The notes under the pieces: generated by a model | The model's database searches: none | What the model saw: only the letters and a program-made list of their open reading frames with translations | Told to the model about the DNA's origin: nothing | Position numbers and translations under genes: made by a program | Part shown: positions 37,456 to 47,198 of the stretch, one piece after another | Layout: each line of letters starts with the position of its first letter | How positions within the stretch are numbered: the stretch's first letter is position 1 | Assembly: GCF_009733865.1 (NCBI RefSeq) | Contig: NZ_WOFB01000005.1 | Location: 62,001 to 126,000, forward strand | DNA: 64,000 nucleotides | Direction of reading: 5' to 3' | From: Oceanobacillus salinisoli | Lineage (GTDB): Bacteria > Bacillota > Bacilli > Bacillales > Amphibacillaceae

Positions 37456-38358
37456 ATGTTTAACTTTAAATGGAAAAAATTCGGGGTAATTGCTGGTTTA
37501 TCCTTATCCCTAATAGCTGCAGGTTGTGGATCCGATGAAGGAAACGCACAAACGGAAGCCAATGTTAGCGAAGAAATGGAGTATACAATTACTGGTATTG
37601 AGCCTGGTGCTGGACAATCTGAAACAAATGAAGAGGCTATATCTGCTTATGATAGCCTTAATGGCTGGGAACAGGAATTGTCTTCAACAGGCGCCATGTT
37701 ATCAGAATTAAGCGAGGCTATAGATAATGAAGAGCCAATTGTCGTTAGTGCTTGGTCCCCTCATTATATGTTTGCCAATTGGGATATAAAATACTTGGAA
37801 GATCCTAAAGGTATATTTGGGGAAGAAGAAGCCATCACAACTATCACAAGAAAAGGCTTAAAGGATGACATGCCTGAAGCTTATACAATACTTGACCGAA
37901 TCAATTGGGAACTATCAGATGTGGAAGCAGCCTTGTTAGAAGCACAAGAAAAAGAATTTGAAGAAGTAGCACAGGATTGGGTAGATGAAAATCAGGATAC
38001 AGTTGCAGAATGGACAGAAGGAATAGAACCTGTAGATGGTACTTCTATAGAACTAGTTTTAACTCCTTGGGATGCTGAAACGTTTACAACAAATGTAGCA
38101 AAAATTGTATTGGAACAACAAGGTTTTAGTGTCACTCTTACACCAGTTGATCCAGCTATATTGTTTAAGGCTATAGCAACAAGTGATGCGGATGCATCTC
38201 TAGCACCATGGATGCCAGCTACGCATGGAGAATTATATGCTGAGTATGAAGGTGAATTTGAAGATTTAGGACCGAACGTAGAAGGTGCCAAGATTGGATT
38301 AGCTGTCCCATCTTATATGGACATTAATTCTATTGAAGATTTACATCCAAAAGAATAA
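37456..38358 (+). CDS. opuAC: glycine-betaine ABC transporter substrate-binding lipoprotein (OpuAC type), orphan
   Basis: The 300-residue lipoprotein (lipobox IAAGC) is started at MFNFKWKKFG after AGAGGAGAGTTATACAAC. The domain order is that of B. subtilis OpuAC: YTITGIEPGAG first, then the half with LTPWDAETFTTNV and ADASLAPWMPATHG. The three tryptophans of the betaine cage (SAWSPH, LTPWD, APWMP) are all present. OpuAA and OpuAB are missing here; the gene is followed by its own terminator. It probably feeds an OpuA transporter encoded elsewhere and serves osmoprotection. Confidence 0.9.
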   Translation: MFNFKWKKFGVIAGLSLSLIAAGCGSDEGNAQTEANVSEEMEYTITGIEPGAGQSETNEEAISAYDSLNGWEQELSSTGAMLSELSEAIDNEEPIVVSAWSPHYMFANWDIKYLEDPKGIFGEEEAITTITRKGLKDDMPEAYTILDRINWELSDVEAALLEAQEKEFEEVAQDWVDENQDTVAEWTEGIEPVDGTSIELVLTPWDAETFTTNVAKIVLEQQGFSVTLTPVDPAILFKAIATSDADASLAPWMPATHGELYAEYEGEFEDLGPNVEGAKIGLAVPSYMDINSIEDLHPKE

Positions 38359-38485
38359 TAGCTATTTCCATTTAGCACTATTAATCCATGCTCTTTTATG
38401 GCAGCACAAAGTGGATATACCTATACTAAGACAAAACGAACATCAATATTTGCTAATGCACCATAGTTGACTTAAACCGAAAATT

Positions 38486-38532
38486 AAAGGACCACACATT
38501 ATAGACATCTCTACTATGTGTGGTCCTTTTGT
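38486..38532 (+). terminator. intrinsic terminator of opuAC
   Basis: AAAGGACCACACAT pairs with ATGTGTGGTCCTTTT (14 bp), followed by GTTC. Confidence 0.8.
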
Positions 38533-38581
38533 TCAGCTTAACTAAAGTTATTATACCTAAGGTTTCAGATTGATAGAAATT

Positions 38582-38620
38582 AAACGGGGTCAGACTATTA
38601 ATAGGTCTGACCCCAGTTTA
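38582..38620. repeat. GGGGTCAG-type inverted repeat
   Basis: AAACGGGGTCAGAC pairs with GTCTGACCCCAGTTT around a short AT loop. It shares the GGGTCAG...CTGACCC frame with the hairpins at 52.3 and 52.9 kb and may also end the MATE transcript. Confidence 0.6.
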
Positions 38621-38636
38621 GTGCCCGAGGCTATAT

Positions 38637-40034
38637 TTACGATGAAACGGTGGGAACAACGTTAGGATTTTCTTTATCTTCATTCTTCCCCTTCACCAAA
38701 ATCGTATCCCGATCCCGGTAAAGCAGAGCAGAAGCTAAGGTGAAAGCTAGTACGTCTGAAATCGGAAATGCCATCCACACTCCAATAACTCCAAAGAAGT
38801 GCGGTAAAATTAACACTAATGGAATTAAGATTAAAATCTGTCTGGATAGAGATAGAATTAATGCCTGCTTCGGTTTTCCTAGTGCTTGATAAATACCACC
38901 AGCAACCACTTGAACACCAACAACAAAGAAGGTTAAGAATAATATTTGCATCGCTGCTGAACCTTCTTTGATTACTTCCGGATCAGACGTAAAAATGCGT
39001 AGAAACGGTGATGGAATGAACACTAATAATAAGGTAATGACTACGGTACAAATGGTCACGATTTTAAATGTGAGCCAAATGGTCTCTCTCATTCGCTCAA
39101 AATGTTTTGCACCATAGTTATAACCAATAATCGGCATCATTCCTTGCATGACCCCAATAATCGGGATAATCGTAAACATGATAATCCGTTGAATCAGACC
39201 ATAGATCCCTACATAAAACTCACTACCGAACTGAATGAGCATCGTATTAATCGCAATCATCATTATACTGCTTGCCGCTTGTTGAACAAATGCCGGCATG
39301 CCAATTGCTAATACTTCTTTTACAATTTTCCATTTAAGCGATAAGTCCTCTATCGTTACACTTAACGAGCTTTTTCCACTTAAGTAATATTGAAAAATCA
39401 TCAGGGAAACAATAGATTGTGAAATAATGGTAGCAATCGCTGCTCCCTGTACTCCCATATTTAACCCAAAGATAAAAATAGGGTCTAATATAATATTAAT
39501 AACTGCTGGTATCACCATCGTCATCATGGCGAATCGAGCATTTCCCTCAGAACGTACGATATTATTTGTTGCGAACCCAAACGAAAAGAAGAATGTTCCT
39601 AACATAATTGGAAACATATAGTCCATCGCATATCCTAACGTGGATGGTGTTGCACCAAACAATACAAGTATCGACTCTAATCCAAAGAAGGCGATGATTA
39701 GACCTACAATACTTACAATTACTATCATGGAGATGATATTTCCAAATATTTGGTTTGCCTCATTCCCCCGCTGCTCACCTAAACGACGGGAAATAACAGA
39801 AGCTCCCCCCATACCTAATGCAGCCGAAACGGCCATTACGATCATCATCAAAGGAAAAGCAATTGTCGTTCCAGCAACGGCATCCATTCCGACCCCATAG
39901 GAAATGAAGACAGTATCGACCACATTGTATAAAGTCATCACAAACATTCCGATCATCGCCGGAATCGATAAATTACGGAGTAAGGTGGAAATTTTTTGCT
40001 TGCCAAGTAATTCTGTCTGTTCTCTCACTTCCAT
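38637..40034 (-). CDS. MATE-family multidrug efflux transporter
   Basis: The 465-residue protein has 12 membrane segments and MATE features: ALSIPAMIGMFVMTLYNVVDT-like first helix (seen as NLSIPAMIGMF and YNVVDTVFIS), GMGGASVISRRLGEQ, and the repeat of this pattern in the second half (NYGAKHFERMRE). It uses a Na or H gradient to expel cationic drugs. Its ATG directly follows the stop of the MarR gene, with AAGGAGGAGGAG inside the MarR end. The pair resembles S. aureus MepR-MepA. Confidence 0.9.
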   Translation of the reverse strand: MEVREQTELLGKQKISTLLRNLSIPAMIGMFVMTLYNVVDTVFISYGVGMDAVAGTTIAFPLMMIVMAVSAALGMGGASVISRRLGEQRGNEANQIFGNIISMIVIVSIVGLIIAFFGLESILVLFGATPSTLGYAMDYMFPIMLGTFFFSFGFATNNIVRSEGNARFAMMTMVIPAVINIILDPIFIFGLNMGVQGAAIATIISQSIVSLMIFQYYLSGKSSLSVTIEDLSLKWKIVKEVLAIGMPAFVQQAASSIMMIAINTMLIQFGSEFYVGIYGLIQRIIMFTIIPIIGVMQGMMPIIGYNYGAKHFERMRETIWLTFKIVTICTVVITLLLVFIPSPFLRIFTSDPEVIKEGSAAMQILFLTFFVVGVQVVAGGIYQALGKPKQALILSLSRQILILIPLVLILPHFFGVIGVWMAFPISDVLAFTLASALLYRDRDTILVKGKNEDKENPNVVPTVSS

Positions 40035-40478
40035 TTACTCCTCCTCCTTTATTTTAACTATATTTGATTTTATCCTTCCAAGCCAAAGCCTCATTAAAGC
40101 TATTTCCTCTTTCGTAAATCCTTTTAATACACGATCCTCTGTGGTAGCCATATCATCCCATAAGCGTTGGTCTATGAATCTACCTTTTTCGGTTAAGCTG
40201 ATCATTTTAGACCGTTTATCATGTTGATTCTCACTTTTTTCAATCAACTCTTTATTTAACAAGGACTCGATAATCCCATTCATCGTCGAACCTTTTATAT
40301 ATAATTGCTGCTGTAATTCACCTTGCGACTGCGGCCCCTGCTCAACTAATAAGTATAAAACCCTTGCTTGAGCAATCGTCACATCGTATTTAGCAAGCTG
40401 CTGATTATAATGATTTTGAAATAAATGGGCCACCACCCCGATTTGATAGCCAATCTTTTCTTCAATACCTCTCCCCAA
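40035..40478 (-). CDS. MarR-family transcriptional regulator
   Basis: The 147-residue winged-helix protein has VTIAQARVLYLLVEQG (helix before HTH), ELQQQLYIKGSTMNGIIESLLNK in parts (recognition helix) and the wing DKRSKMISLTEKG. It heads the operon with the MATE pump and most likely represses both genes, released by a pump substrate. Regulation is inferred from gene order. Confidence 0.9.
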   Translation of the reverse strand: MGRGIEEKIGYQIGVVAHLFQNHYNQQLAKYDVTIAQARVLYLLVEQGPQSQGELQQQLYIKGSTMNGIIESLLNKELIEKSENQHDKRSKMISLTEKGRFIDQRLWDDMATTEDRVLKGFTKEEIALMRLWLGRIKSNIVKIKEEE

Positions 40479-40602
40479 AATACTTACCTCCCTAATAAAA
40501 CAACACTTTATATAGTACCACCGTCAACAAAAACACGCAATAAATTATTTTAAAATTAATTAGTAACCTAACTTAATTGAACAAGAATTTTTCGTATTGA
40601 TG

Positions 40603-40750
40603 AAGGGAATCTTCAATCAGTAGTTTTTTCATCCCCCACTGGGAACTAATCAGGAGTGGTTTACTGGCTCCCCGCCCCCACTTACCATTCTTGAAGAATC
40701 TTGAATTCTTCTCGTTAAGCGTCTTACAGCTAGTTATTCACGTGATAAAG
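40603..40750 (+). repeat. intergenic repeat family R1, copy 6
   Basis: The copy starts GGAATCTTCAATCAG, has a shortened middle (CCCCCACTGGGAACTAATCAGG), GTTTACTGGCTCCC, TTCTCGTTAAGCGTCTTACAGC and the tail TTCACGTGATAAAG. Confidence 0.8.
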
Positions 40751-40880
40751 TTTTGCAATTACAATCTGTAAAATAGGTGATATTCTTTCAACAGTTTTCC
40801 AGGAAAACTCCTAATAATCCAAAAATACTATTGACGTAATTTCCAAAGTATTGTATCTTATTTAACAATTACATATGCAA

Positions 40881-40996
40881 CTTCTTATTAAGAGAGGTGG
40901 AGGGGAATGGCCCTTTGAAACCTCGGCAGCGGGCTCGTATCGAGTACTGTGCCAATTCCAGCAAACAGATATAACTGTTTGAAAGATAAGAAGAGG
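40881..40996 (+). promoter_or_regulatory. SAM-I (S-box) riboswitch
   Basis: CTTCTTATTAAGAGAGGTGG, AGGGGAATGGCCC, TTTGAAACCTCGGCAGC, GTGCCAATTCCAGC and GAAAGATAAGAAG match the S-box core in order. P1 is CTTCTTAT (40881) with ATAAGAAG (40986). The 3' strand (TAAGAAGAGG, 40987) is also perfectly complementary to CCTCTTCTTA (41018), giving an antiterminator. SAM binding should therefore switch off the downstream symporter gene. Confidence 0.95.
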
Positions 40997-41016
40997 ACAA
41001 GTATAAAAATTTATTA

Positions 41017-41042
41017 CCCTCTTCTTAGGAAGGGGGTTTTTT
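41017..41042 (+). terminator. S-box terminator
   Basis: CCCTCTTC pairs with GAAGGGGG (one T-G pair) over a TTAG loop, followed by TTTTTT. Its left arm is shared with the antiterminator. Confidence 0.9.
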
Positions 41043-41148
41043 ATGTTCCCTTTCCACCAATAGGAAAGGAGGTACTTACCCTATCTAATTCCAAGTAAAT
41101 GAATAGATTTAAACAGCCATCTATCAAACTATATAGAGGAGAATTTTA

Positions 41149-42765
41149 ATGAGTGAATATGGAATTTGGATTTTAGTCCTAGCAGTTGGATATACAATAG
41201 CCCTTATTATTGCAGGGCAATTAGCAAAACGGAAAATAACAAAAACCGGAAGTTATTTTGTGGCGGGAAGAAATTTTAATAAATGGATTGTTGCTTTTTG
41301 TATTACCGGATTATTCTCAGGATCAACCTATATCTCGATATTAGAACTTTCTTATTTAACTGGGGTATCTGCAATCTGGTATGGTGTGGCTGAAATCGTT
41401 CAGATTTTAATTATCGCATTTTTAATCATTCGACCATTCCGAAAGAAAATGTTGGTTACCATTTCAGGGTTAATCGGAGACAAATATGGGAGAACTGCAC
41501 TTGGAATCTCAGGTGCTATTACAGCTTTTGCCTTTCCGATGTGGTCGGTCGCTACAGCAATTGCATTTGCGTCAGCCATTCACGTTTTCACCGGAATATC
41601 ACTAACCCTTTCCGTTGCGATTACGGCTATTCTTTTGTTCATCTATTTACAGGGGGGTGGGATGTGGTCGGTGGCATTTACACAAACCATTAATTTTTTC
41701 CTATTTATTGCCATGTTTGTTGTTGGATTAATCGCTTTTTTCATCAATCCTGGGGTAGAGGGACTAAAGGCGTATGCCAGTGCTTCCCCAGCGATGTTTG
41801 ACTTAGATAATGTTGGACTACAAGTAATTGTCGCTTGGTTTGGTACGTTCTTGGTTAATGTCATTCTTGCACAAGCTGCCTTTCAAATGGCATTATCATC
41901 TAGATCTCCGGAAGAAGGTCAAAAAGGAATGGTAATCGCTGGTGTCATGGCAATCCCATTTATTGTTTGTGGAGTATTATTTGGAGTCGGTGCAGCAATT
42001 GTCGTACCGAATGCGACAACTGGTTTAATTGCCATCCCACACTACTTAATGGAAGTATTGCCAGCTCCATTAGTTGGATTATTTTTCTTAGGAGTATGGG
42101 CATGTGCACTAGGTTGGGGAGGGCCTTGCCAGTTTTCTGGTGCAACTAGCCTTGGACGCGATACAGCTCGTGCGATTTATCCAAAAGCAACAGAAGCACA
42201 ACTTATTAAATATACGAAAATATCTTTATTATTGCTAACTGGTCTTATGATTATATTTGGAATGCTACGTACGGAACAATCTGCCTGGTGGAATGTACTT
42301 GCCTGGACGATTCGTAACAGTGCAACCTTTGCGCCAGTGATTGCTGCATTATTCTGGCCGGTCGTTACGAAAAATGCCGTTATCGCTTCCTTACTTACCG
42401 GATTTTCTAGTGGACTATTATGGTACCATTTAGGCGGATGGCAACCAGATCAGTTTTTCTTAAACATTCATCCTGTTTGGATAGGAAGTTCCGTAAATGT
42501 TATCACTATCATCATCGTAACTTTGATAGATAAAAATGCACAGTGGGTGATTCAGAAACATGCAAAACTCGGTTATATTGGGTTGCTTCTTGCATTTTTG
42601 TTAACTTCGCTAAATATTATTTTCTTTGATGTATTCTATCAAAATGGTTTGACTGGATTATTTGGATTTGCAGCGATTTTGTCTTTCTTTATTGCAACGA
42701 TTCAATTCTGCAAACCGAAACAAGAGCATCAAACTACGCTACAAAGAGAAGCTTTACATGGATAA
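41149..42765 (+). CDS. sodium:solute symporter family protein under SAM riboswitch (candidate methionine-related transporter)
   Basis: The 538-residue protein has about 13-14 membrane segments and the SSSF pattern: GYTIALIIAGQLAKRK then GSYFVAGRNFNKW, FSGSTYISILE, and the sodium-site region LGWGGPCQFSGATSLGRD. The ATG follows AGAGGAGAATTTTA. It is directly controlled by an S-box, a switch otherwise used for methionine, cysteine and SAM genes, so methionine or a sulfur precursor is the likely cargo. An OsmC protein follows in the same unit. The substrate is inference. Confidence 0.85.
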   Translation: MSEYGIWILVLAVGYTIALIIAGQLAKRKITKTGSYFVAGRNFNKWIVAFCITGLFSGSTYISILELSYLTGVSAIWYGVAEIVQILIIAFLIIRPFRKKMLVTISGLIGDKYGRTALGISGAITAFAFPMWSVATAIAFASAIHVFTGISLTLSVAITAILLFIYLQGGGMWSVAFTQTINFFLFIAMFVVGLIAFFINPGVEGLKAYASASPAMFDLDNVGLQVIVAWFGTFLVNVILAQAAFQMALSSRSPEEGQKGMVIAGVMAIPFIVCGVLFGVGAAIVVPNATTGLIAIPHYLMEVLPAPLVGLFFLGVWACALGWGGPCQFSGATSLGRDTARAIYPKATEAQLIKYTKISLLLLTGLMIIFGMLRTEQSAWWNVLAWTIRNSATFAPVIAALFWPVVTKNAVIASLLTGFSSGLLWYHLGGWQPDQFFLNIHPVWIGSSVNVITIIIVTLIDKNAQWVIQKHAKLGYIGLLLAFLLTSLNIIFFDVFYQNGLTGLFGFAAILSFFIATIQFCKPKQEHQTTLQREALHG

Positions 42766-42820
42766 TCATGTTAATCACAACTTCTTCGTTCCAAGACGTG
42801 AAGAAAGGGATGAATAACAA

Positions 42821-43246
42821 ATGAAAGCAAATATTACATGGAATAACAATGTTTTATTCTCAGGGATTGCGGCTTCAGGTCACGAAATAAAAATGGATGG
42901 CGCAGAAGAAATCGGTGGTCAACATGCTGGTGTAAGACCGATGGAACTACTATTGCATTCCGTTGCGGGTTGTTCCGGAATACATGTCGTCTCCATCTTA
43001 CAAAAAATGCGTTTAGAGCCAATATCTTTTAACATAGAAGTAAATGGAGACCGGGAAGAACATCCACCCAAGAACTTCAAGAACCTACAACTACACTTCG
43101 CTTTTGAAGGAGAGTTACCCGAAGAAAAAGTAGTACGTGCAATCAAGCTCACCCATGAAAAATACTGCTCCGTTGCACATTCGATAAATGTCCCTATTAC
43201 GTCTACTTACTCGATTAATGGTGTGACTGGAAAAGAAATTATCTAA
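42821..43246 (+). CDS. OsmC/Ohr-family protein
   Basis: The 141-residue protein belongs to the OsmC family (YhfA-like branch): PMELLLHSVAGCSGIHVV carries the first reactive cysteine and EKYCSVAHSI the second, with RPMELLL as the family's helix start. OsmC/Ohr proteins reduce organic peroxides through these cysteines. Its place behind the S-box symporter suggests a link to sulfur or thiol metabolism. It is 55 bases downstream and followed by a terminator. Confidence 0.88.
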   Translation: MKANITWNNNVLFSGIAASGHEIKMDGAEEIGGQHAGVRPMELLLHSVAGCSGIHVVSILQKMRLEPISFNIEVNGDREEHPPKNFKNLQLHFAFEGELPEEKVVRAIKLTHEKYCSVAHSINVPITSTYSINGVTGKEII

Positions 43247-43250
43247 TAGT

Positions 43251-43286
43251 AGAAGCCATAGATTTTTAATCTATGGCTTCTTCTTG
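43251..43286 (+). terminator. intrinsic terminator of the symporter-OsmC unit
   Basis: AGAAGCCATAGAT pairs with ATCTATGGCTTCT (13 bp), followed by TCTTG. Confidence 0.8.
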
Positions 43287-43481
43287 ATTATTAATATATA
43301 AACTAGGAGAAAGACTGTATCTTTTCATAGAAAACTATAGAATACCTTTTAAAAATGAATCTATTCTTTATAGTTTCCAATTTCTAGATTAAAATGTTAA
43401 TTTATACGAATATGTCAATCCCTGTAGAAGAAATTCTCTAGTAACCGTTCTTACATCTAAATTTAGTTGTCTGCGCAACAT

Positions 43482-44048
<567 letters not shown>

Positions 44049-44308
44049 ATTCGTTTCTCCCTTATTGTTTTATAATGGTTTAAAGATTAATTGCCTCGAA
44101 TCGTTATATTCTCTCTTTATTTGAGTATAGTTCACAATCCATTTTTGATTTTCTTGACCTTTACAGGCGATCCCACAAATAAAAAGGAAAGTATCACATT
44201 TGTTATTAGAGGAACTTTTATACTGTACTAAAATTTATACTTGATTTGTGGGTATGATGAACTTAAGCGTAGTTAGGTTACTTCACTTTTATTATTCTGT
44301 TATAACCA

Positions 44309-44575
44309 TTATTCCATTACATTTAAATTCAACATCGAATCTTCTACTTCCTTTACGACCAACCGAATAGAATCATCATAATCTTCTTGGGTATGTGCTT
44401 TATCTAGTAGTGCTTAATCATGTAAACAGTTTTCTACTCAGATGACTATCGGCGGAAGCTATCTTTCGCTAGTTCTAAATTTAATAATAATTGTGATGTA
44501 CCATTTCCGTCAATATAGGGCAATACTACAATTATTGCATGTAACAAGTGAGAATTAGTGAATCAATCCATAGAC
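44309..44575 (-). pseudogene. remnant of a Fic-domain protein (C-terminal part)
   Basis: Translating the minus strand with interruptions gives LLHAIIVVLPYIDGNG, TSQLLLNLELAKDSF and, after stops and a frame change, LDKAHTQEDYDDSIRLVVK with the end NLNVME. This follows the Fic (AMP-transferase) core H-P-F-x-D-G-N-G-R-x-x-R-L-L-x-N and its C-terminal helix. The motif's first His and the Arg residues are changed and several stops are present, so the gene is dead. No ORF long enough for normal calling exists here. Confidence 0.7.
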
Positions 44576-44807
44576 ATGCGTAAATTTTTTGAAATCCCAG
44601 AGTCTAGTTGGTTTTGGAGATACAGTGAGCTATGGCCATATTCCCTGTAAGTATAAAACAAACATTGAATATGGATTAAAAATGTGGGAATTTATTTACT
44701 GAAAACTCACATTTTTCACAATACCTACCGGTGGCCTTTTTGAATATTTTAAGTCCATGCATGTAAATAATAAATAACTGATTAAATAAAAGCAGGAGGC
44801 GAAAGAT

Positions 44808-45320
44808 ATGAAGAACCTTTCATATTCGGTTATTTTGGTGCTCACGCTAATTCTATCTGCATGTAGTGGAACTGAAGCCAACAATGAAAATGAAGAAAAA
44901 AATGCACAACAAAACACTGAAGAGAATAGAGAAGAAAAGCAAGAGGTTATAATTGACTTAAATACAATTGGAAGTTTAACAAAGGAAGAGATTCATTCTA
45001 AATATGGTGAGCCTTCAACTACAGAAAACACTACGTTTGATTCAGCTGAAGCACCTACAGAAAAATATGAAAATGGATTGGAAATTATGTATATTAATGG
45101 GAACCCAGCAAGAATTACATTCACTCCACAAGAAGAGGTTAAAATTGATGAGAAATCTAAATTGGCTAAAATGGTTGGTTTTGATGAGATAAAGCCTGAT
45201 TTTGAAAACGAATTTACTAATAGATGGGAAGGTATAGGTGGTTATTATGAGCTTAGTGCACATGCAGATAACGGAAAGGTAACCTTCTTTTACCTTATTA
45301 CTAATGAGAAGTATAAGTAA
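44808..45320 (+). CDS. putative lipoprotein, 170 residues
   Basis: The protein has a signal peptide with lipobox LSAC, a Glu/Asn-rich linker of about 30 residues, and a 120-residue domain with TIGSLTKEEIHSKYGEPS, reminiscent of small outer-face lipoprotein domains that contain a K-x-G-x-P turn. AGCAGGAGGCGAAAGAT precedes the ATG. It would be anchored outside the membrane. I do not recognise a named family. Confidence 0.75.
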   Translation: MKNLSYSVILVLTLILSACSGTEANNENEEKNAQQNTEENREEKQEVIIDLNTIGSLTKEEIHSKYGEPSTTENTTFDSAEAPTEKYENGLEIMYINGNPARITFTPQEEVKIDEKSKLAKMVGFDEIKPDFENEFTNRWEGIGGYYELSAHADNGKVTFFYLITNEKYK

Positions 45321-45430
45321 TATCATAGGATTCACCTAATCAGTGAGTCCCATTATATTACAGGTCCATGGGGACAGGCATCCACTCTTGTTAAGTCTGG
45401 TAATTCGCTTGTTAGGATTTGTAAAAAATA

Positions 45431-45589
45431 ATAAAGTGAATCTTCAATCAGTGGTTTTTTCATCACCATTGATTGTAAACCCTAAAAGATGACCTAAAGG
45501 CCTCTGAACAAATCAAGAATTTACGTCTGTTGGTCGTCCACTTATAATTTTTGAAGTGGGGGTCTTACAGCCAGTTAATCACGTGATTT
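45431..45589 (+). repeat. intergenic repeat family R1, copy 7
   Basis: ATAAAGTGAATCTTCAATC, a decayed left hairpin (CAGTGG / CCATTG), GATGACCTAAAGGCCTC, a mutated middle and TCTTACAGCCAGTTAATC with ACGTGATTT are visible. Confidence 0.8.
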
Positions 45590-45725
45590 AAGCCATCGAA
45601 AAATATTTCATTTCTATTAATGAAACGGAAACGTATATGTAGTATGAATTTCCACCGCGTTAAACGTAAATAAGAAAATCAGCCTAATTTCTAACTTGAA
45701 TTTTATACAGAAAACACTTGTGTTT

Positions 45726-45776
45726 GTAGCGCACCACAAAAGTTAGATTTCTACTCTAACTTTTGTGGTGCGCTAC
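45726..45776. repeat. perfect 22-bp inverted repeat (hairpin element)
   Basis: GTAGCGCACCACAAAAGTTAGA and its exact reverse complement are separated by TTTCTAC. No T-run follows on either side, so it is not a typical terminator. Confidence 0.85.
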
Positions 45777-46192
45777 AGTTCAATATTCGAGTCCAATCCC
45801 TTTTACAGTGGTCCAGAATTAATTCAAGGTCAATCATTAATAAGCTATTATTTTAAACCCCCCCACTTCTTAAAGACAGGGGTTTCGTTATTTTTTAATA
45901 TTTTAGTACCTTCACAAAGGACAAACCTACGAGAGTCTTCGGAACATCATATAGTATTGTAAAAATTTGTATCTTATAAAAATACACATGAATATGGATG
46001 CAATTGCCAAACCTTCATTCGTTTATCCATAAAAAACTTAATAGAACTTTTACATAAAACCACGTACCTCTATATATTGTTAAAGTAAAATAAAATCAGT
46101 ATGAAAGCTTTGACTCAGTATGCGATTAATTTTCCGTTAATCTTGTATTACTCCCCTCCCCTTTAGCACTATCAAATCAAGGAGGAAAAACC
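45777..46192. other. intergenic region, no gene seen
   Basis: The stretch is AT-rich, with a CCCCCC run near 45860 inside a possible hairpin (AACCCCCCC ... GGGGTTT). Short ORFs here lack ribosome sites. AAGGAGGAAAAACC at the end serves the next gene. Confidence 0.4.
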
Positions 46193-46876
46193 ATGCCATT
46201 ATTTAAGAAGGAATATCGTATTCACCTAAGTGCTTTATCTCTCGTGATTTCAGGAATTTTGTTTGTCATTTATCCAGCGTTACGTCCGTATTCTGATGAA
46301 ATATCCATGGAGGGTGCTACAGCTTTCGCTTCAACAGAATGGTTAGTAGCACATATGCTCGCCATTGTCGCTTTCACCCTTCTTCCGCTTGGTTTACTTG
46401 GGTTTCACAACTCATTACAAGGCACGAATGTACGCTCATTTACGTATTGGGCGTTAGTATTGTGTTTATTAGGGATTGGATTAACCTTACCGTTTTACGG
46501 AGGGGAAACATTTGGTTTACATGCGATAGGGCAGGAAGCGATTAAACAACAGTCAGCCGCCTTGCTTAGTCAAGCAGACATCGTTCGTTCTGGAGCAGGT
46601 CTTGTTATGTTTCTTATTGGACTCCTGCTGCTCGCCATTGCCTCTATTATACTTGCAATTGCCATTTGGAAATCTGGAAAATATCCGAAATGGATGGGTC
46701 TTCCATTTGCAATCGGGATGAGTCTGTATATTCCTCAATTTTTAGCTGGACAACCGTTAAGAATAACCCACGGACTGTTAGTTTCCCTTGGTTGTATATG
46801 GATAGCGGTAGGGTTATGGAGGAATAGGAATCAAACGTCGAATCGGAAGGCACAGCCAAAGACTATTTCCTCTTAA
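46193..46876 (+). CDS. integral membrane protein of unknown function, 227 residues
   Basis: The protein has about seven hydrophobic segments, a large share of Leu/Ile/Gly, and a basic C-terminal tail (WRNRNQTSNRKAQPK). A CAAGGAGGAAAAACC site precedes the ATG and a terminator follows. The family is not recognised; the sequence looks like small DUF-type membrane proteins of Bacillaceae. Confidence 0.75.
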   Translation: MPLFKKEYRIHLSALSLVISGILFVIYPALRPYSDEISMEGATAFASTEWLVAHMLAIVAFTLLPLGLLGFHNSLQGTNVRSFTYWALVLCLLGIGLTLPFYGGETFGLHAIGQEAIKQQSAALLSQADIVRSGAGLVMFLIGLLLLAIASIILAIAIWKSGKYPKWMGLPFAIGMSLYIPQFLAGQPLRITHGLLVSLGCIWIAVGLWRNRNQTSNRKAQPKTISS

Positions 46877-46940
46877 GTGGGCGATTTGTTGAACTGAGTT
46901 TGTTTAAGGCAGGAGATAGGTAGCTAGGACTTTACATTTT

Positions 46941-46976
46941 AAAACCGCCAATATAGTATTATTGGCGGTTTTTCGT
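46941..46976 (+). terminator. intrinsic terminator after the membrane protein gene
   Basis: AAAACCGCCAATA pairs with TATTGGCGGTTTT, followed by more T. Confidence 0.9.
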
Positions 46977-47030
46977 ACAACACTGTTTTTGCGCAGCAAG
47001 AATGGTTAACGGATACTTTAATCGAGAGTA

Positions 47031-47190
47031 TTAAGTGGTTATCACAACTTTCCCTCGTGAATGTCCCTGTGCAAGGTATTGAAGTGCTTCTGGAACCTTT
47101 TCTAAGGAATAGCTTCTATCCATAACTGGTCTTACTTTTCCTTCTTCCATAAGACCCATTTCCTTTCTGGAATAACTAAGAAACAATGGA
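47031..47190 (-). pseudogene. C-terminal remnant of an MDR (quinone oxidoreductase/alcohol dehydrogenase) gene
   Basis: The minus strand reads FLSYSRKEMGLMEEGKVRP, VMDRSYSLEKVPEALQYL and AQGHSRGKVVITT followed by a stop at 47033-47031. This is the typical last 50 residues of a zinc-type or quinone-type MDR oxidoreductase. No upstream part remains: the PucR gene ends at 47199. The rest of the gene has been lost. Confidence 0.8.
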
Positions 47191-47198
47191 CTATTAAA

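Noticed and set aside
45765-45962. 65-codon ORF after the 22-bp palindrome
   Set aside because: No ribosome site and low-complexity composition; it starts inside the palindrome.
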